NCBI GenBank assembly: GCA_947598585.1
Contig: CANQFK010000001.1
Location: forward strand, 62,001 to 126,000
Direction: 5' to 3'
DNA from: an uncultured Clostridia bacterium
GTDB lineage: Bacteria > Bacillota > Clostridia > Christensenellales > Pumilibacteraceae
DNA length: 64,000 nt
The notes under the pieces: generated by a model
Databases searched by the model: none
Seen by the model: only the letters and a program-made list of their open reading frames with translations
What the model was told of the DNA's origin: nothing
Program-made: the position numbers and the translations under genes
Shown here: positions 43,071 to 54,186 of the stretch, one piece after another
Numbering within the stretch: the stretch's first letter is position 1
Layout of the letters: each line of letters opens with the position of its first letter

Positions 43071-43481
43071 ATGACAAAAAAATCAATGAACGAATTAAAA
43101 AAGCGCGCTTTGCTCGCAAAACAACGCATGAAAATGGGTTATTGGGAGCAGATGATGAAAGATCGGGACAAGATGATGGGCGAGGTAGGCTCTACATTCG
43201 AGGCTCAAAAGCGCGTCAGCGACTATCAACGCGAAAAATACAATAGGGAGTTCAACATTACCGTAAGCAAGACGGCTCAGGACGAAAAGCTCTACTCAAA
43301 GGTGTGCGATATCCTCGAATCGGATGAGATAGTGCTCAATCCGATCGCTCGCCTTATTGATAACGAGGAATACGACAATATGGACAACGAGGCGAAACAG
43401 CGATATATCCTGGAACTTTCAAAGAAATTCCGCGAACTCAAAGAAAGATATTATAGGGAACAAATCAGCAAGTCTTCCTGA
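43071..43481 (+). CDS. small hypothetical protein, 136 residues
   Basis: I do not recognise this protein. It is highly charged and helical, starting MTKKSMNELKKRALLAKQRMK, rich in Lys, Arg, Glu and Met, with no cysteine-pair, membrane or nucleotide-binding motif apart from a single Cys near residue 80. GGAGGTG sits 5 bases before the ATG and an extended -10 promoter is in place, so it is very likely expressed. The next gene, pcrA, has its own promoter starting 16 bases after the stop. A nucleic-acid or cytoskeletal role would be a guess. Confidence 0.75.
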   Translation: MTKKSMNELKKRALLAKQRMKMGYWEQMMKDRDKMMGEVGSTFEAQKRVSDYQREKYNREFNITVSKTAQDEKLYSKVCDILESDEIVLNPIARLIDNEEYDNMDNEAKQRYILELSKKFRELKERYYREQISKSS

Positions 43482-43497
43482 ATGGCGGTCACTTTTC

Positions 43498-43526
43498 TTG
43501 ACTATTGCGCGTTTTTCGAGTATAAT
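43498..43526 (+). promoter_or_regulatory. promoter of pcrA-ligA
   Basis: TTGACT (43498-43503) and TATAAT (43521-43526) with a 17-base spacer, 25 bases before the pcrA start. Confidence 0.85.
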
Positions 43527-43551
43527 ATTTCGGGAAAACACGGAGAAAACA

Positions 43552-45750
43552 ATGGATTATAATCTCAGTACGCTCAACAAGGAACAACTCGGACCTGTTA
43601 TGGACACCGAGGGCGCTATTTTGGTCACGGCAGGTGCGGGCAGCGGCAAAACGCGCTTACTCACGCACAGGATAGCTTATCTCATAACGGAAAAGGGTGT
43701 ATCTCCCTACAATATCCTCGCTATTACCTTTACAAATAAGGCGGCGGGAGAAATGGCGAACAGATTGTACGAAATGACGCCCGACGGCAAATACGTTTGG
43801 GTGTCTACGTTTCACTCAATGTGCGCCCGAATGTTACGAAGATACGCAGGACTTTTGGGATATACTCAGTCGTTTTCGATTTATGCCGAAGCCGAAAGGG
43901 ACAAGTTGATCTCCGCGATCGTCGCCGAAAGAGCGAACGAAAACGACGATGACGATTTGAAGAAAAAGGCGATCTATCATATTTCCAATGCCAAGGCGCT
44001 CGGGCTCGATCCCGACGAATATTTGCGGGATTTTACATATGTTGGCGATATCGAAAAAATTTGCGAGATCTACGCCGAATATGACAAAAGCCTTAAACAA
44101 AACAATGCCATGGATTTTGACGATCTGCTCATAAATACAAAAAAATTATTGTCCGATTTCAGCGAAGCCGCCGAGTATTATCGCGAAAAGTTCCATTATA
44201 TCCATGTTGACGAATTTCAGGATACAAATACCATTCAATATGATCTTATAAAATTGCTCGCAGCCAAATATCGCAACGTTTGCGCGGTAGGCGACGAGGA
44301 CCAGTGTATTTACGGCTGGCGCGGCGCGAATATCGATAATATCAAAAACTTTATAAACGACTTCAATTGTAAAGTTTACAAACTCGAACAAAATTATCGT
44401 TCGACTCAAAAGATCCTCGAACTTGCAAACACTCTTATTTCCAACAATACTTCGCGTATCGAAAAGAAACTTTGGACGCAAAACGGCGAGGGCATCAACA
44501 TCGGATATTTTGTGGCTAACGGCGACGGAGATGAGGCGGATTTCGTTGTACAGACCATTTATGCTTTGGCTGACAAAGGATACAAGTTATCCGATTTTGC
44601 CGTTCTGATGCGTATAAACGCCCTTACGCGACCATTCGAGCAAAGGTTTATGCAGTACGGGATAGCGCACAAGATATACGGTGGCTTTAAATTCTACGAC
44701 CGAAAGGAAATAAAGGATCTGCTTGCGTATTTCAGGATAGCGTCCAACCATTATGACAATGAAGCTATTACCCGTGTGATAAATTTTCCGCGCCGAGGTA
44801 TTGGCGCAAGTTCGGTCGCTACGTTGATCAAACTTGCTTCCGACACGAACAGATCCCTTTACGACGTTATATTGAACATAAGGAACGAAAACGTATCCAA
44901 CGCGTTAAAGGTCAAAACAGAGCCTTTCGCGACCGTTTTGGAGTGCTTGGACGAGCAAAAGGACAAGATAGAATTGAGCGAGTTGATGCGCTATCTTATC
45001 CTCATGCTCGATCTCAAAACCGTCTATAAGGAAGACAACGAGGAAAACGCCAATCGAAAAGCCAATATAGGCGAATTGATGAATTCCATAAAAGAATATA
45101 CTTCCAGTAATCCGAGCGCAACGCTCGAAGATTATATGCAAACCGTTACTCTTTGGACGGATCTCGACGACGCTCCCTCCGCGGATTGCGTAAATATCGC
45201 TACCGTTCACAGCGCCAAGGGACTTGAATTTAAGGTCGTCTTTATTGTCGGTATGGAAGAGGGGATCTTTCCCATAAGTCGCGCGGAAACCAAGGCGGAG
45301 ATCGAGGAGGAACGAAGGCTTTTTTATGTGGCTATAACTCGCGCCAAGGAGAGGTTGTATATCACGCGCACCCGATCGAGGTACCTGTACGGCAAAGTTA
45401 AGGACAGCATTCCCTCCGCTTTTCTGTCCGAGGTAGGGTTGGAACGTAAGGTAAAAAGAGAGTTCGAGTATAAAAGCAATTTCGACGGGCTTTATAACGA
45501 TGATTCGAGCTTTGACGCGCGCCCGACGCGCAAAACGGAATATGTTCGGACAGACAATCGCGCCGTAAAGCGGAACTCGGATACGACGGGATTTGCTGTC
45601 GGACAAGTAGTAAGACACAAAAAATTCGGTTTGGGAAAGATCGTTTCTCTCGAAGGAAGCGGAATTTCGCTCAGCGCCGTTATAGATTTCGACGGCTATG
45701 GAAAAATGAATATTGCAGTGGCTTATGCGCCCATCACCGTGGAGGAGTAA
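43552..45750 (+). CDS. pcrA: ATP-dependent DNA helicase PcrA/UvrD
   Basis: Superfamily 1A 3'-5' helicase for repair, plasmid replication and removal of recombinase. The 732-residue protein has Walker A AGAGSGKT (residues 27-34), motif Ia ITFTNKAAGEM, motif II HVDEFQDTN, motif III VGDEDQCIYGWRGA, motif IV EQNYRST, motif V VHSAKGLEFKVVF and motif VI RRLFYVAITRAKERL. The last 50 residues (VGQVVRHKKFGLGKIVSLEG) are the Tudor-like RNA-polymerase-binding domain of PcrA. GGAG precedes the ATG at 43552; an upstream in-frame TTG would add 65 unrelated residues. ligA starts at the next base after the stop. Confidence 0.96.
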   Translation: MDYNLSTLNKEQLGPVMDTEGAILVTAGAGSGKTRLLTHRIAYLITEKGVSPYNILAITFTNKAAGEMANRLYEMTPDGKYVWVSTFHSMCARMLRRYAGLLGYTQSFSIYAEAERDKLISAIVAERANENDDDDLKKKAIYHISNAKALGLDPDEYLRDFTYVGDIEKICEIYAEYDKSLKQNNAMDFDDLLINTKKLLSDFSEAAEYYREKFHYIHVDEFQDTNTIQYDLIKLLAAKYRNVCAVGDEDQCIYGWRGANIDNIKNFINDFNCKVYKLEQNYRSTQKILELANTLISNNTSRIEKKLWTQNGEGINIGYFVANGDGDEADFVVQTIYALADKGYKLSDFAVLMRINALTRPFEQRFMQYGIAHKIYGGFKFYDRKEIKDLLAYFRIASNHYDNEAITRVINFPRRGIGASSVATLIKLASDTNRSLYDVILNIRNENVSNALKVKTEPFATVLECLDEQKDKIELSELMRYLILMLDLKTVYKEDNEENANRKANIGELMNSIKEYTSSNPSATLEDYMQTVTLWTDLDDAPSADCVNIATVHSAKGLEFKVVFIVGMEEGIFPISRAETKAEIEEERRLFYVAITRAKERLYITRTRSRYLYGKVKDSIPSAFLSEVGLERKVKREFEYKSNFDGLYNDDSSFDARPTRKTEYVRTDNRAVKRNSDTTGFAVGQVVRHKKFGLGKIVSLEGSGISLSAVIDFDGYGKMNIAVAYAPITVEE

Positions 45751-47707
<1,957 letters not shown>

Positions 47708-47758
47708 GTATTCGGTAAATTCCGCTTGCATACAGCAAGCATTTTGTGAGGTACTGAT

Positions 47759-48628
47759 TTGAAAAGCATGACCGGTTACGGTAAGGGGATCTCGGTCCGC
47801 GACAACAAAACTCTGACCGTCGAACTCAAAGCCGTAAACAACAGATTTCTGGAAATAAATGCGCGACTTCCCAAATATCTCGTCGCAGGCGAGGGGATCG
47901 TTCGTCAAACCATTTCTTCGGTCGTAAGGCGCGGCACGATCGACTTTTATTTCGATTACAAGGATCTCGGATCGGATAAGACGCTGTGCATAGATTATGA
48001 GTTGGCGGCAAAGTACAAGGAGGCCGCCGATGAGATCGCCGCTCGCCTCAATGTCAAAAACGAACTTTCAACGACGGACATGATGAAGTTCGGTGATGTG
48101 GTGACCGTCGTTTCCGAAACGAATACCGAACTCATTTGCGAAATGTTGCAGGAGGCGACAAAACAAGCGGTCGACGCCCTAAACGAAATGCGCATAAAAG
48201 AGGGCGAAAGCGTTTATCGCGATTTCGTTGTTTTGATAAACAATATAAAGGAGCATTTGGAATTTATCAAAGGACGCGCTCCCGTCGTTGTGACCGAATA
48301 TCGCGAAAAACTCAAAAAGCGCATAGAAGAATATTTGGGAGAGATCGAACCCGACGAGGCAAGGATAGTAAACGAAGTCGCTTTCTTTGCGGACAAAGCG
48401 GATATCAACGAGGAAATAAGCCGTCTTGGTTCGCATATAGGGCAATTCATTGCCGCATTGGAACTTTCCGATGAGGTGGGACGCAAACTCGACTTCATAT
48501 CTCAGGAAATGAACCGCGAGATCAATACCATGGGCAGCAAGTCTAACGATATCGAGATCACCAACAGAGTGGTGGCTATGAAAAACGAACTCGAAAAAAT
48601 CAAAGAACAGATAAGGAACGTAGAATAA
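47759..48628 (+). CDS. yicC: YicC family endoribonuclease-like protein
   Basis: Conserved protein of the YicC/YloC family; Escherichia coli YicC has been reported to act in small-RNA turnover, but the role in Bacillota is less clear. The 289-residue product starts KSMTGYGKG, the family's N-terminal signature, and ends with the C-terminal DUF1732-type region ELDFISQEMNREINTMGSKSND. A TTG at 47759 gives the canonical start and lies 6-7 bases after GAGGT; the ATG at 47768 is a less well spaced alternative. The stop shares one base with the gmk start. In Bacillus remA lies between the two; it is absent here. Confidence 0.92.
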   Translation: MKSMTGYGKGISVRDNKTLTVELKAVNNRFLEINARLPKYLVAGEGIVRQTISSVVRRGTIDFYFDYKDLGSDKTLCIDYELAAKYKEAADEIAARLNVKNELSTTDMMKFGDVVTVVSETNTELICEMLQEATKQAVDALNEMRIKEGESVYRDFVVLINNIKEHLEFIKGRAPVVVTEYREKLKKRIEEYLGEIEPDEARIVNEVAFFADKADINEEISRLGSHIGQFIAALELSDEVGRKLDFISQEMNREINTMGSKSNDIEITNRVVAMKNELEKIKEQIRNVE

Positions 48629-49230
48629 TGGCGGGGTTGTTGGTAGTAATTTCGGGACCGTCGGGCGCAGGCAAAGGCACCATATATAATTCGATATTGC
48701 AACGCATGCCCGAGATCGTCAAGTCCGTTTCGGTCACGACGCGCGAGCCGCGAGGCAACGAAAAGGACGGCGTGGAATATTTTTTCAGAAGTGAAGAGCA
48801 GTTTGACAAAATGATCGAATCGGACGGATTTTTGGAATATGCGAACGTCTTTGAACATCGTTACGGCACGCCGAAAAAACACGTCCTCGATATGATAGAA
48901 GCGGGCAAGACGGTCATGCTCGAAATAGACGTTAAAGGCGCGGCGCAGATAAAAAGCAAATTTCCGTCTTGCGTAACGGTATTCATCATGCCGCCGACAT
49001 TCGCAGAGTTGGAAAAGAGATTGCGCGATCGCGCTACCGACAAAGAGGATAGCATAGTAATAAGGCTCTCCGAAGCGAAAACCGAACTTTCGCGGTATAA
49101 AATGTTCGATTATTTTATTACAAACGACGAGCTAAGCGACGCGATCGATTGCGCAGTCAGTATTATAAAAGCCGAAAGGATAAAAACGGCAAGAAACGAG
49201 AATAAAATATTAAAATTATTGAATGAATAA
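48628..49230 (+). CDS. gmk: guanylate kinase
   Basis: Phosphorylates GMP to GDP. The 200-residue protein has the P-loop ISGPSGAGKGTI near the N-terminus, the GMP-binding segment SVSVTTREPRGNEKDGVEYFF, and EIDVKGAAQIKSKFP. It is translationally coupled to yicC (TAATG overlap) and followed 17 bases later by rpoZ, a conserved arrangement. Confidence 0.97.
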   Translation: MAGLLVVISGPSGAGKGTIYNSILQRMPEIVKSVSVTTREPRGNEKDGVEYFFRSEEQFDKMIESDGFLEYANVFEHRYGTPKKHVLDMIEAGKTVMLEIDVKGAAQIKSKFPSCVTVFIMPPTFAELEKRLRDRATDKEDSIVIRLSEAKTELSRYKMFDYFITNDELSDAIDCAVSIIKAERIKTARNENKILKLLNE

Positions 49231-49247
49231 AAGGAGTGTAAATATAT

Positions 49248-49445
49248 ATGTTGATCGATCCACCTATTGACAAATTGATATCCAAAGTCGGTTGCAAATA
49301 CGCTTTGGTGTGCCTTGTTGCACAGAGAGCAAGATATCTCGAAGACAAAAAAGCAGACCTTTTGGAGCAGTGCAACGCCAACTCCATTTCATATGCTTCC
49401 AAGGAAGTTTATGAAGACAAGGTCAAACTTGCTTATGAGGACTGA
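49248..49445 (+). CDS. rpoZ: RNA polymerase omega subunit
   Basis: The 65-residue protein has the omega signature: PIDKLISKVGCKYALVCLVAQRARYL, which contacts the beta-prime C-terminus and helps assembly of RNA polymerase. AAAGGAGTG precedes the ATG. The position between gmk and coaBC is the standard one. Confidence 0.95.
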   Translation: MLIDPPIDKLISKVGCKYALVCLVAQRARYLEDKKADLLEQCNANSISYASKEVYEDKVKLAYED

Positions 49446-49448
49446 TAA

Positions 49449-50633
49449 TTGATATTAAAGGGAAAGACTATCGCAGTTTGCGTGACGGGCGGTATCGCGG
49501 CTTATAAGGCTTGCGATATTGTCAGTATGCTCAAAAAAAAGGGAGCCGAGATTCACGTTGTCATGACGCGAAATGCGACGAACTTTGTTTCGCCGCTCAC
49601 GTTTGAAACGCTTTCGAACAATAGAGTCGTCATCGAAAATTTCGATCCCGACCGTAAATGGGAAGTCGAACATATTTCGCTTGCAAAAAAATGTGATCTT
49701 TTTCTTGTCGCGCCCTGTACCGCAAATGTAGTAGGCAAGTTGGCGGCAGGGATAGCCGATGATTTTTTGACTACAACTCTTATGGCTGCGACATGCCCCG
49801 TAGTCATTGCGCCCGCAATGAATGTCAATATGTATGAAAGCGCCGCGTATAAAAATAATGAAAAGATCCTTTCGGAACGCGGATACAAATTTATCGAGCC
49901 CGAATGCGGACTTTTGGCGTGCGGCGACGTGGGCAAGGGCAGACTTGCTCAACCCGATGTTATCGTAAAAGAAGTTGTGGACATTTTGTTGCCCAAACAC
50001 GATCTTTTAGGTAAAACCGTTTTGGTAACTCTCGGTTCCACAAGGGAAGCGATAGACCCCGTAAGATATATTACCAATTCGAGTAGCGGCAAAATGGGAG
50101 CGGCGCTTATAAGGTCGGCAATGAACAGAGGAGCCGATGTTATTGCTGTCAGCGGCTTTATATCGGTGGAAATTCCGTCGGGGGCTCGAATTATGTCTGT
50201 CATAACTACGGACGAAATGTGCGAGGCGGTTCTATCACAGGTCAAAAATGCCGACTATATCATAATGGCGGCTGCTCCGTCGGATTATAAAGTAAAGAAC
50301 TTTTCCAAGTCTAAGATCAAATCCAAAGAACTCAGTCTGGAACTTGAAAAGAATGTCGATATCGCTTCGGAAGTGGGCAAGATCAAGGGCGAAAAAACGC
50401 TTGTTATCTTCGCTGCCGAAACGGAAGATCTTGTGGATAATGCAAAAGCTAAAATGTTGGCAAAAAATGCCGATCTTGTAGTCGCCAACGATGTTACCCG
50501 ATGCGGCGCGGGCTTTAATGTGGATACAAACATTGTGACATTGATTTCGCGCAACGATATCGAAGATTGCGAAAAAATGGACAAATCGTTACTTGCCGAA
50601 ATAATATTGGACAAAATGCAGAATGTACGCTAA
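49449..50633 (+). CDS. coaBC: bifunctional phosphopantothenoylcysteine decarboxylase/phosphopantothenate-cysteine ligase
   Basis: Two successive coenzyme A biosynthesis steps in one chain. The N-terminal flavoprotein CoaC domain (about 1-180) has VTGGIAAYKACDIV and the PAMNVNMY motif; the C-terminal CoaB domain (about 190-394) has LGSTREAIDPVRYITNSSSGKMG and the nucleotide/dimer segment AAAPSDYKVKNFSKSKIK. Start is TTG at 49449, 9 bases after GAGG. The end overlaps priA by 11 bases. Confidence 0.95.
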   Translation: MILKGKTIAVCVTGGIAAYKACDIVSMLKKKGAEIHVVMTRNATNFVSPLTFETLSNNRVVIENFDPDRKWEVEHISLAKKCDLFLVAPCTANVVGKLAAGIADDFLTTTLMAATCPVVIAPAMNVNMYESAAYKNNEKILSERGYKFIEPECGLLACGDVGKGRLAQPDVIVKEVVDILLPKHDLLGKTVLVTLGSTREAIDPVRYITNSSSGKMGAALIRSAMNRGADVIAVSGFISVEIPSGARIMSVITTDEMCEAVLSQVKNADYIIMAAAPSDYKVKNFSKSKIKSKELSLELEKNVDIASEVGKIKGEKTLVIFAAETEDLVDNAKAKMLAKNADLVVANDVTRCGAGFNVDTNIVTLISRNDIEDCEKMDKSLLAEIILDKMQNVR

Positions 50634-52797
50634 GGTGATCGTAGATATAAGCAATAATGAAGTGGACAAGATCTTCGATTATTATACGGGCGACTTGTCC
50701 ATTGAACCCGGTTGCAGAGTTGTCGTACCTTTCGGATCAAGACAAATCGAGGGCTATGTAATGGACATTATGGATGTTTCCGATTGTCCGCCCGAAAAAA
50801 TCAAACAGATAGAACGCAGATCTGACGATTATCCCGTGATCACAAAAGAAATGTTGAGTTTGATGCGTTTTATGTGCGATCAATATCATCTCAGAGCGAT
50901 AGATGCTCTGAGGCTCTTTATTCCATCTCAGATGAGAGAGGGTAAGGTAAAGGAGCTCAACAAAAAATATGTGACCGTCAATCCCGATATTGACGATCCG
51001 CGAAGTCTTATAAAGCCGTCCGCGTCTATGCAACTCAACGCCTATGACTATGTTCGTAATAGAGGCGAGGTTTCTTTGTCCGAACTCAATGCAAATTGTT
51101 CGGCTGCAAGCGTTCGCAATCTGATTATGCGTGACATATTCAGGGTGAAGGATATAGAAATCAAGCGAACACCGTACAAAGATCTGGTCGTCAATGACAA
51201 CGGCGTCAAATTGACAGATGACCAACAAGCTGTGGTTGACAGAGTGATGAGCATAGACGGCAAAACGTTTTTGCTTCATGGTGTGACAGGCAGCGGAAAG
51301 ACCGAAGTCTATATGCATTGCATAGCAAAGACTTTGGAAAAAGGCAAAACGGCGATCATGCTGGTGCCCGAGATCTCATTGACACCTCAGGTTTTGGCAA
51401 GTTTTCGCGCAAGGTTCGGTTCGCGCGTGGCATTGCTTCACAGCGGATTGTCCGCGGGCGAAAGATTCGACGAATGGCGAAGATTGTTGAGCGGAGAGGC
51501 GCTTGTGGCAGTAGGCGCTCGGTCGGCGATTTTCGCACCGCTGAAAAATGTCGGCATCATAATTATAGATGAGGAGCATGACGGCAGTTACACTTCGGAA
51601 AGCAATCCTCGCTATGTAACTTCCGAAGTAGCCGAATTTCGGAAAAGTTATAATAATTGCAATATAATTTTGGGCAGTGCGACTCCCTCGATAGAGAGTT
51701 ATTACAAGGCGATGAACGGCGAATACGAACTTCTCGAATTGAAAAATCGCATAAACAACCGTCCGCTACCCGAAATATCCATCGTAAATATGTGCAATGA
51801 GATCTATAACGGCAATAACGGGATCTTTTCCGCGCAACTTGAAAACGAATTGTATAATTGTATCGGATCGGGCAATCAAGCTATAATATTTATAAATCGC
51901 CGAGGATATTCCTCATACGTCATGTGCAGAGCGTGCGGTTATGTCGCAAAGTGCGAGCAATGCGACGTTTCGCTCGTGTATCATAAGGAAGAGAACGCTT
52001 TGAAGTGCCATTATTGCGGCAATACCTACAAAATGCTTTCGGGTTGTCCGAATTGCGGTTCGGATCAGATCAAGAGAGGTTTTGTGGGGACCGAACAAGT
52101 GGCAGAAAAACTCGGAGAAATGTTTCCCGACGAAACGGTCTTGCGAATGGACAATGACACAACTCAAAATAAAAACGCACACCTTAGTATTCTTCAACGA
52201 TTTGCGAGCAAGGAAGCGAAGATCCTGGTCGGTACTCAGATGATCGCAAAAGGGCACGATTTTCCCGATGTGACTCTTGTCGGGATCGTTGACGCGGATA
52301 TGAGTTTGCATTTTGCGGATTATCGCAGCGTGGAGCGTACGTTTCAGCTTATTACCCAGGTGGCGGGACGCGCGGGCAGAAACAAGAAGTCGGGCAAGGT
52401 GATTTTGCAAACTTATTCGCCCAATCACTATGTATACAAATTCGCAGTAAACGGCGATTATAAGCATTTCTATGAAAAAGAATGTAATTTGAGAGAGGTC
52501 ACGAAATTTCCTCCGTTTACAAAGATAGTACGAGTTTTGGTGTCCGGCGAGAGCGAGGCCGACGTGGCTCGGATCTTGCAGGGGATATACGAAAGTCTGA
52601 AAGCCTCGAACATAAATTTTGTGTTTTTGAATTATATGTGGGCGCCCGTGCGCGTCATAAAGAACATGCGCCGCGCCCAGATCTTGATAAGAATGGCGCA
52701 ATCCGATCGGATGACCGACATTTATCGTATCATAGACGAGCATGCGTCGCAAAAGGTCAAGATCTTTGTTGAAACAAATCCGAATAGTTTAAGCTAA
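50623..52797 (+). CDS. priA: primosomal protein N' (PriA helicase)
   Basis: Restarts stalled replication forks. The 724-residue protein has the N-terminal DNA-binding domain, Walker A HGVTGSGKTEVYMH, Walker B IIIDEEHDGSY, GSATPSIESYY, then an eight-cysteine zinc region (CRACGYVAKCEQC, then CHYCG and CPNCGSD) and C-terminal helicase motifs (GTQMIAKGHDFPDVTLVGIVDAD, QVAGRAGR). Overlaps coaBC by 11 bases. Palindrome copy 6 lies inside it. Confidence 0.96.
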   Translation: MYAKVIVDISNNEVDKIFDYYTGDLSIEPGCRVVVPFGSRQIEGYVMDIMDVSDCPPEKIKQIERRSDDYPVITKEMLSLMRFMCDQYHLRAIDALRLFIPSQMREGKVKELNKKYVTVNPDIDDPRSLIKPSASMQLNAYDYVRNRGEVSLSELNANCSAASVRNLIMRDIFRVKDIEIKRTPYKDLVVNDNGVKLTDDQQAVVDRVMSIDGKTFLLHGVTGSGKTEVYMHCIAKTLEKGKTAIMLVPEISLTPQVLASFRARFGSRVALLHSGLSAGERFDEWRRLLSGEALVAVGARSAIFAPLKNVGIIIIDEEHDGSYTSESNPRYVTSEVAEFRKSYNNCNIILGSATPSIESYYKAMNGEYELLELKNRINNRPLPEISIVNMCNEIYNGNNGIFSAQLENELYNCIGSGNQAIIFINRRGYSSYVMCRACGYVAKCEQCDVSLVYHKEENALKCHYCGNTYKMLSGCPNCGSDQIKRGFVGTEQVAEKLGEMFPDETVLRMDNDTTQNKNAHLSILQRFASKEAKILVGTQMIAKGHDFPDVTLVGIVDADMSLHFADYRSVERTFQLITQVAGRAGRNKKSGKVILQTYSPNHYVYKFAVNGDYKHFYEKECNLREVTKFPPFTKIVRVLVSGESEADVARILQGIYESLKASNINFVFLNYMWAPVRVIKNMRRAQILIRMAQSDRMTDIYRIIDEHASQKVKIFVETNPNSLS
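51125..51139. repeat. palindrome copy 6, inside priA
   Basis: TTATG-CGTGA-CATAT, four of five arm pairs matched, followed by TCAGG. Its first 14 bases are the same as those of intergenic copy 4. Confidence 0.5.
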
Positions 52798-52809
52798 GGA
52801 GAATTGAGT

Positions 52810-53259
52810 ATGGCATTACGAAATATTTTGAAATACGGGGATCCGACATTAAGACAAAAATGTTATGAAGTCACGATCTTCAACGAAAGTCTTGGAATTT
52901 TATTGGACGATATGAAGGACACAATGTTCGCCGCCGACGGCGTGGGGCTGGCAGCTCCGCAGGTGGGCATTCCCAAAAGATTGTGCGTCGTATGCGTAGA
53001 TGGCGAAACAATGTATGAACTGATAAATCCCGTTATCGTCAAAACAAGCGGCACTCAGAGGGGCCAGGAGGGGTGCCTTTCCATTCCGGGCGAACACGCC
53101 ATTGTCGAACGTCCAAAAACCGTTTGGGTGGAAGCAAAGGACAGATACGGCAAACCTTGCTCATATAAGGTAAGCGATCTTACCGCCGTGGCTTTTTGCC
53201 ATGAGATAGACCATTTGGACGGAACTCTTTTTATCGATAAAACAGTCGATAAAAAATAA
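52810..53259 (+). CDS. def: peptide deformylase
   Basis: Removes the formyl group from nascent N-termini. The 149-residue protein carries all three metal-site motifs: GVGLAAPQVG (44-53), EGCLS with Cys89, and HEIDH (131-135). The ATG at 52810 is 8 bases past AGGAG; an in-frame TTG at 52804 is too close to that site. Followed by fmt, its functional counterpart. Confidence 0.96.
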   Translation: MALRNILKYGDPTLRQKCYEVTIFNESLGILLDDMKDTMFAADGVGLAAPQVGIPKRLCVVCVDGETMYELINPVIVKTSGTQRGQEGCLSIPGEHAIVERPKTVWVEAKDRYGKPCSYKVSDLTAVAFCHEIDHLDGTLFIDKTVDKK

Positions 53260-53268
53260 GGAGAAAGA

Positions 53269-54186
53269 ATGCGCATAGTTTTTATGGGAACTCCACGTTT
53301 TGCCGTGTCGGTACTCGAAATAATTTCGGGCGATCACCAAGTGGTGGCTGCTGTTTCTCAACCTGACAGGGCAAAAGACAGAAAGGGCAATCTGCTTAAT
53401 ACTCCGCTGAAAGAATATGCTTCGAGCAAGGGTATACCCGTATACCAATTTGAAAAGATCGGCGCCGAGGTCGATACGTTAAAGGCTCTTAATGCCGATG
53501 TCTTTATAACGGCGGCTTACGGGCAAATTCTGCCGCAAGATATATTGAATATCCCAAGATACGGTATATTGAATGTGCATGCGTCGCTTTTGCCCAAATA
53601 TCGCGGAAGTTCGCCGATACAGACAGCCATTTTAAACGGCGAAAAAATTACGGGAGTTACTATAATGCAGACTGCGCTCGGCATGGATACAGGCGATATT
53701 CTTGCGGCGGAGCAGGTGGATATAAACGGAATGAATGCGGGAGAACTCTCCGAAGTTTTGGCTGAAATGGGCGGCAAACTGTTGCTCGACGTCTTGAAAA
53801 AAATAGAAAACAATACGATAATACCTATAAAGCAAGACGATTCGCTTGCCACAAAATGCAGAAAAATAAGCAAGGAATCCGCCGAAATAGATTGGAATAA
53901 AACTTCATCGGAGATATACGATATGATCCGCGCATTCAATCCAAGCCCCGTAGCTTATACGCTATATAATGGGCAAAGAATAAAGATCTATTCTGCGGAA
54001 TGTGTAGATTATAGCAGCGATCCCGGCAAGGTCTTGATATCGGATAAGAACGATGGTTTGGTAGTGGCCTGTGGAGAGGGCGCTTTGCGTATAAAGAGTT
54101 TGCAGGCTCCCGGCAAGAGGGTAATGACCTCTACGGAGTTCCTCAACGGAAATAAAATAACTGTCGGAGAAAGTTTTGGCAAATAA
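53269..54186 (+). CDS. fmt: methionyl-tRNA formyltransferase
   Basis: Formylates initiator Met-tRNA using 10-formyl-tetrahydrofolate. The 305-residue protein has the N-terminal hydrolase fold with GTPRFAVSVLE, the folate-binding and catalytic segment NVHASLLPKYRGSSPIQTAI, MDTGDI, and a C-terminal OB domain. AAGGAG precedes the ATG. The end overlaps rsmB by 11 bases. Confidence 0.96.
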   Translation: MRIVFMGTPRFAVSVLEIISGDHQVVAAVSQPDRAKDRKGNLLNTPLKEYASSKGIPVYQFEKIGAEVDTLKALNADVFITAAYGQILPQDILNIPRYGILNVHASLLPKYRGSSPIQTAILNGEKITGVTIMQTALGMDTGDILAAEQVDINGMNAGELSEVLAEMGGKLLLDVLKKIENNTIIPIKQDDSLATKCRKISKESAEIDWNKTSSEIYDMIRAFNPSPVAYTLYNGQRIKIYSAECVDYSSDPGKVLISDKNDGLVVACGEGALRIKSLQAPGKRVMTSTEFLNGNKITVGESFGK

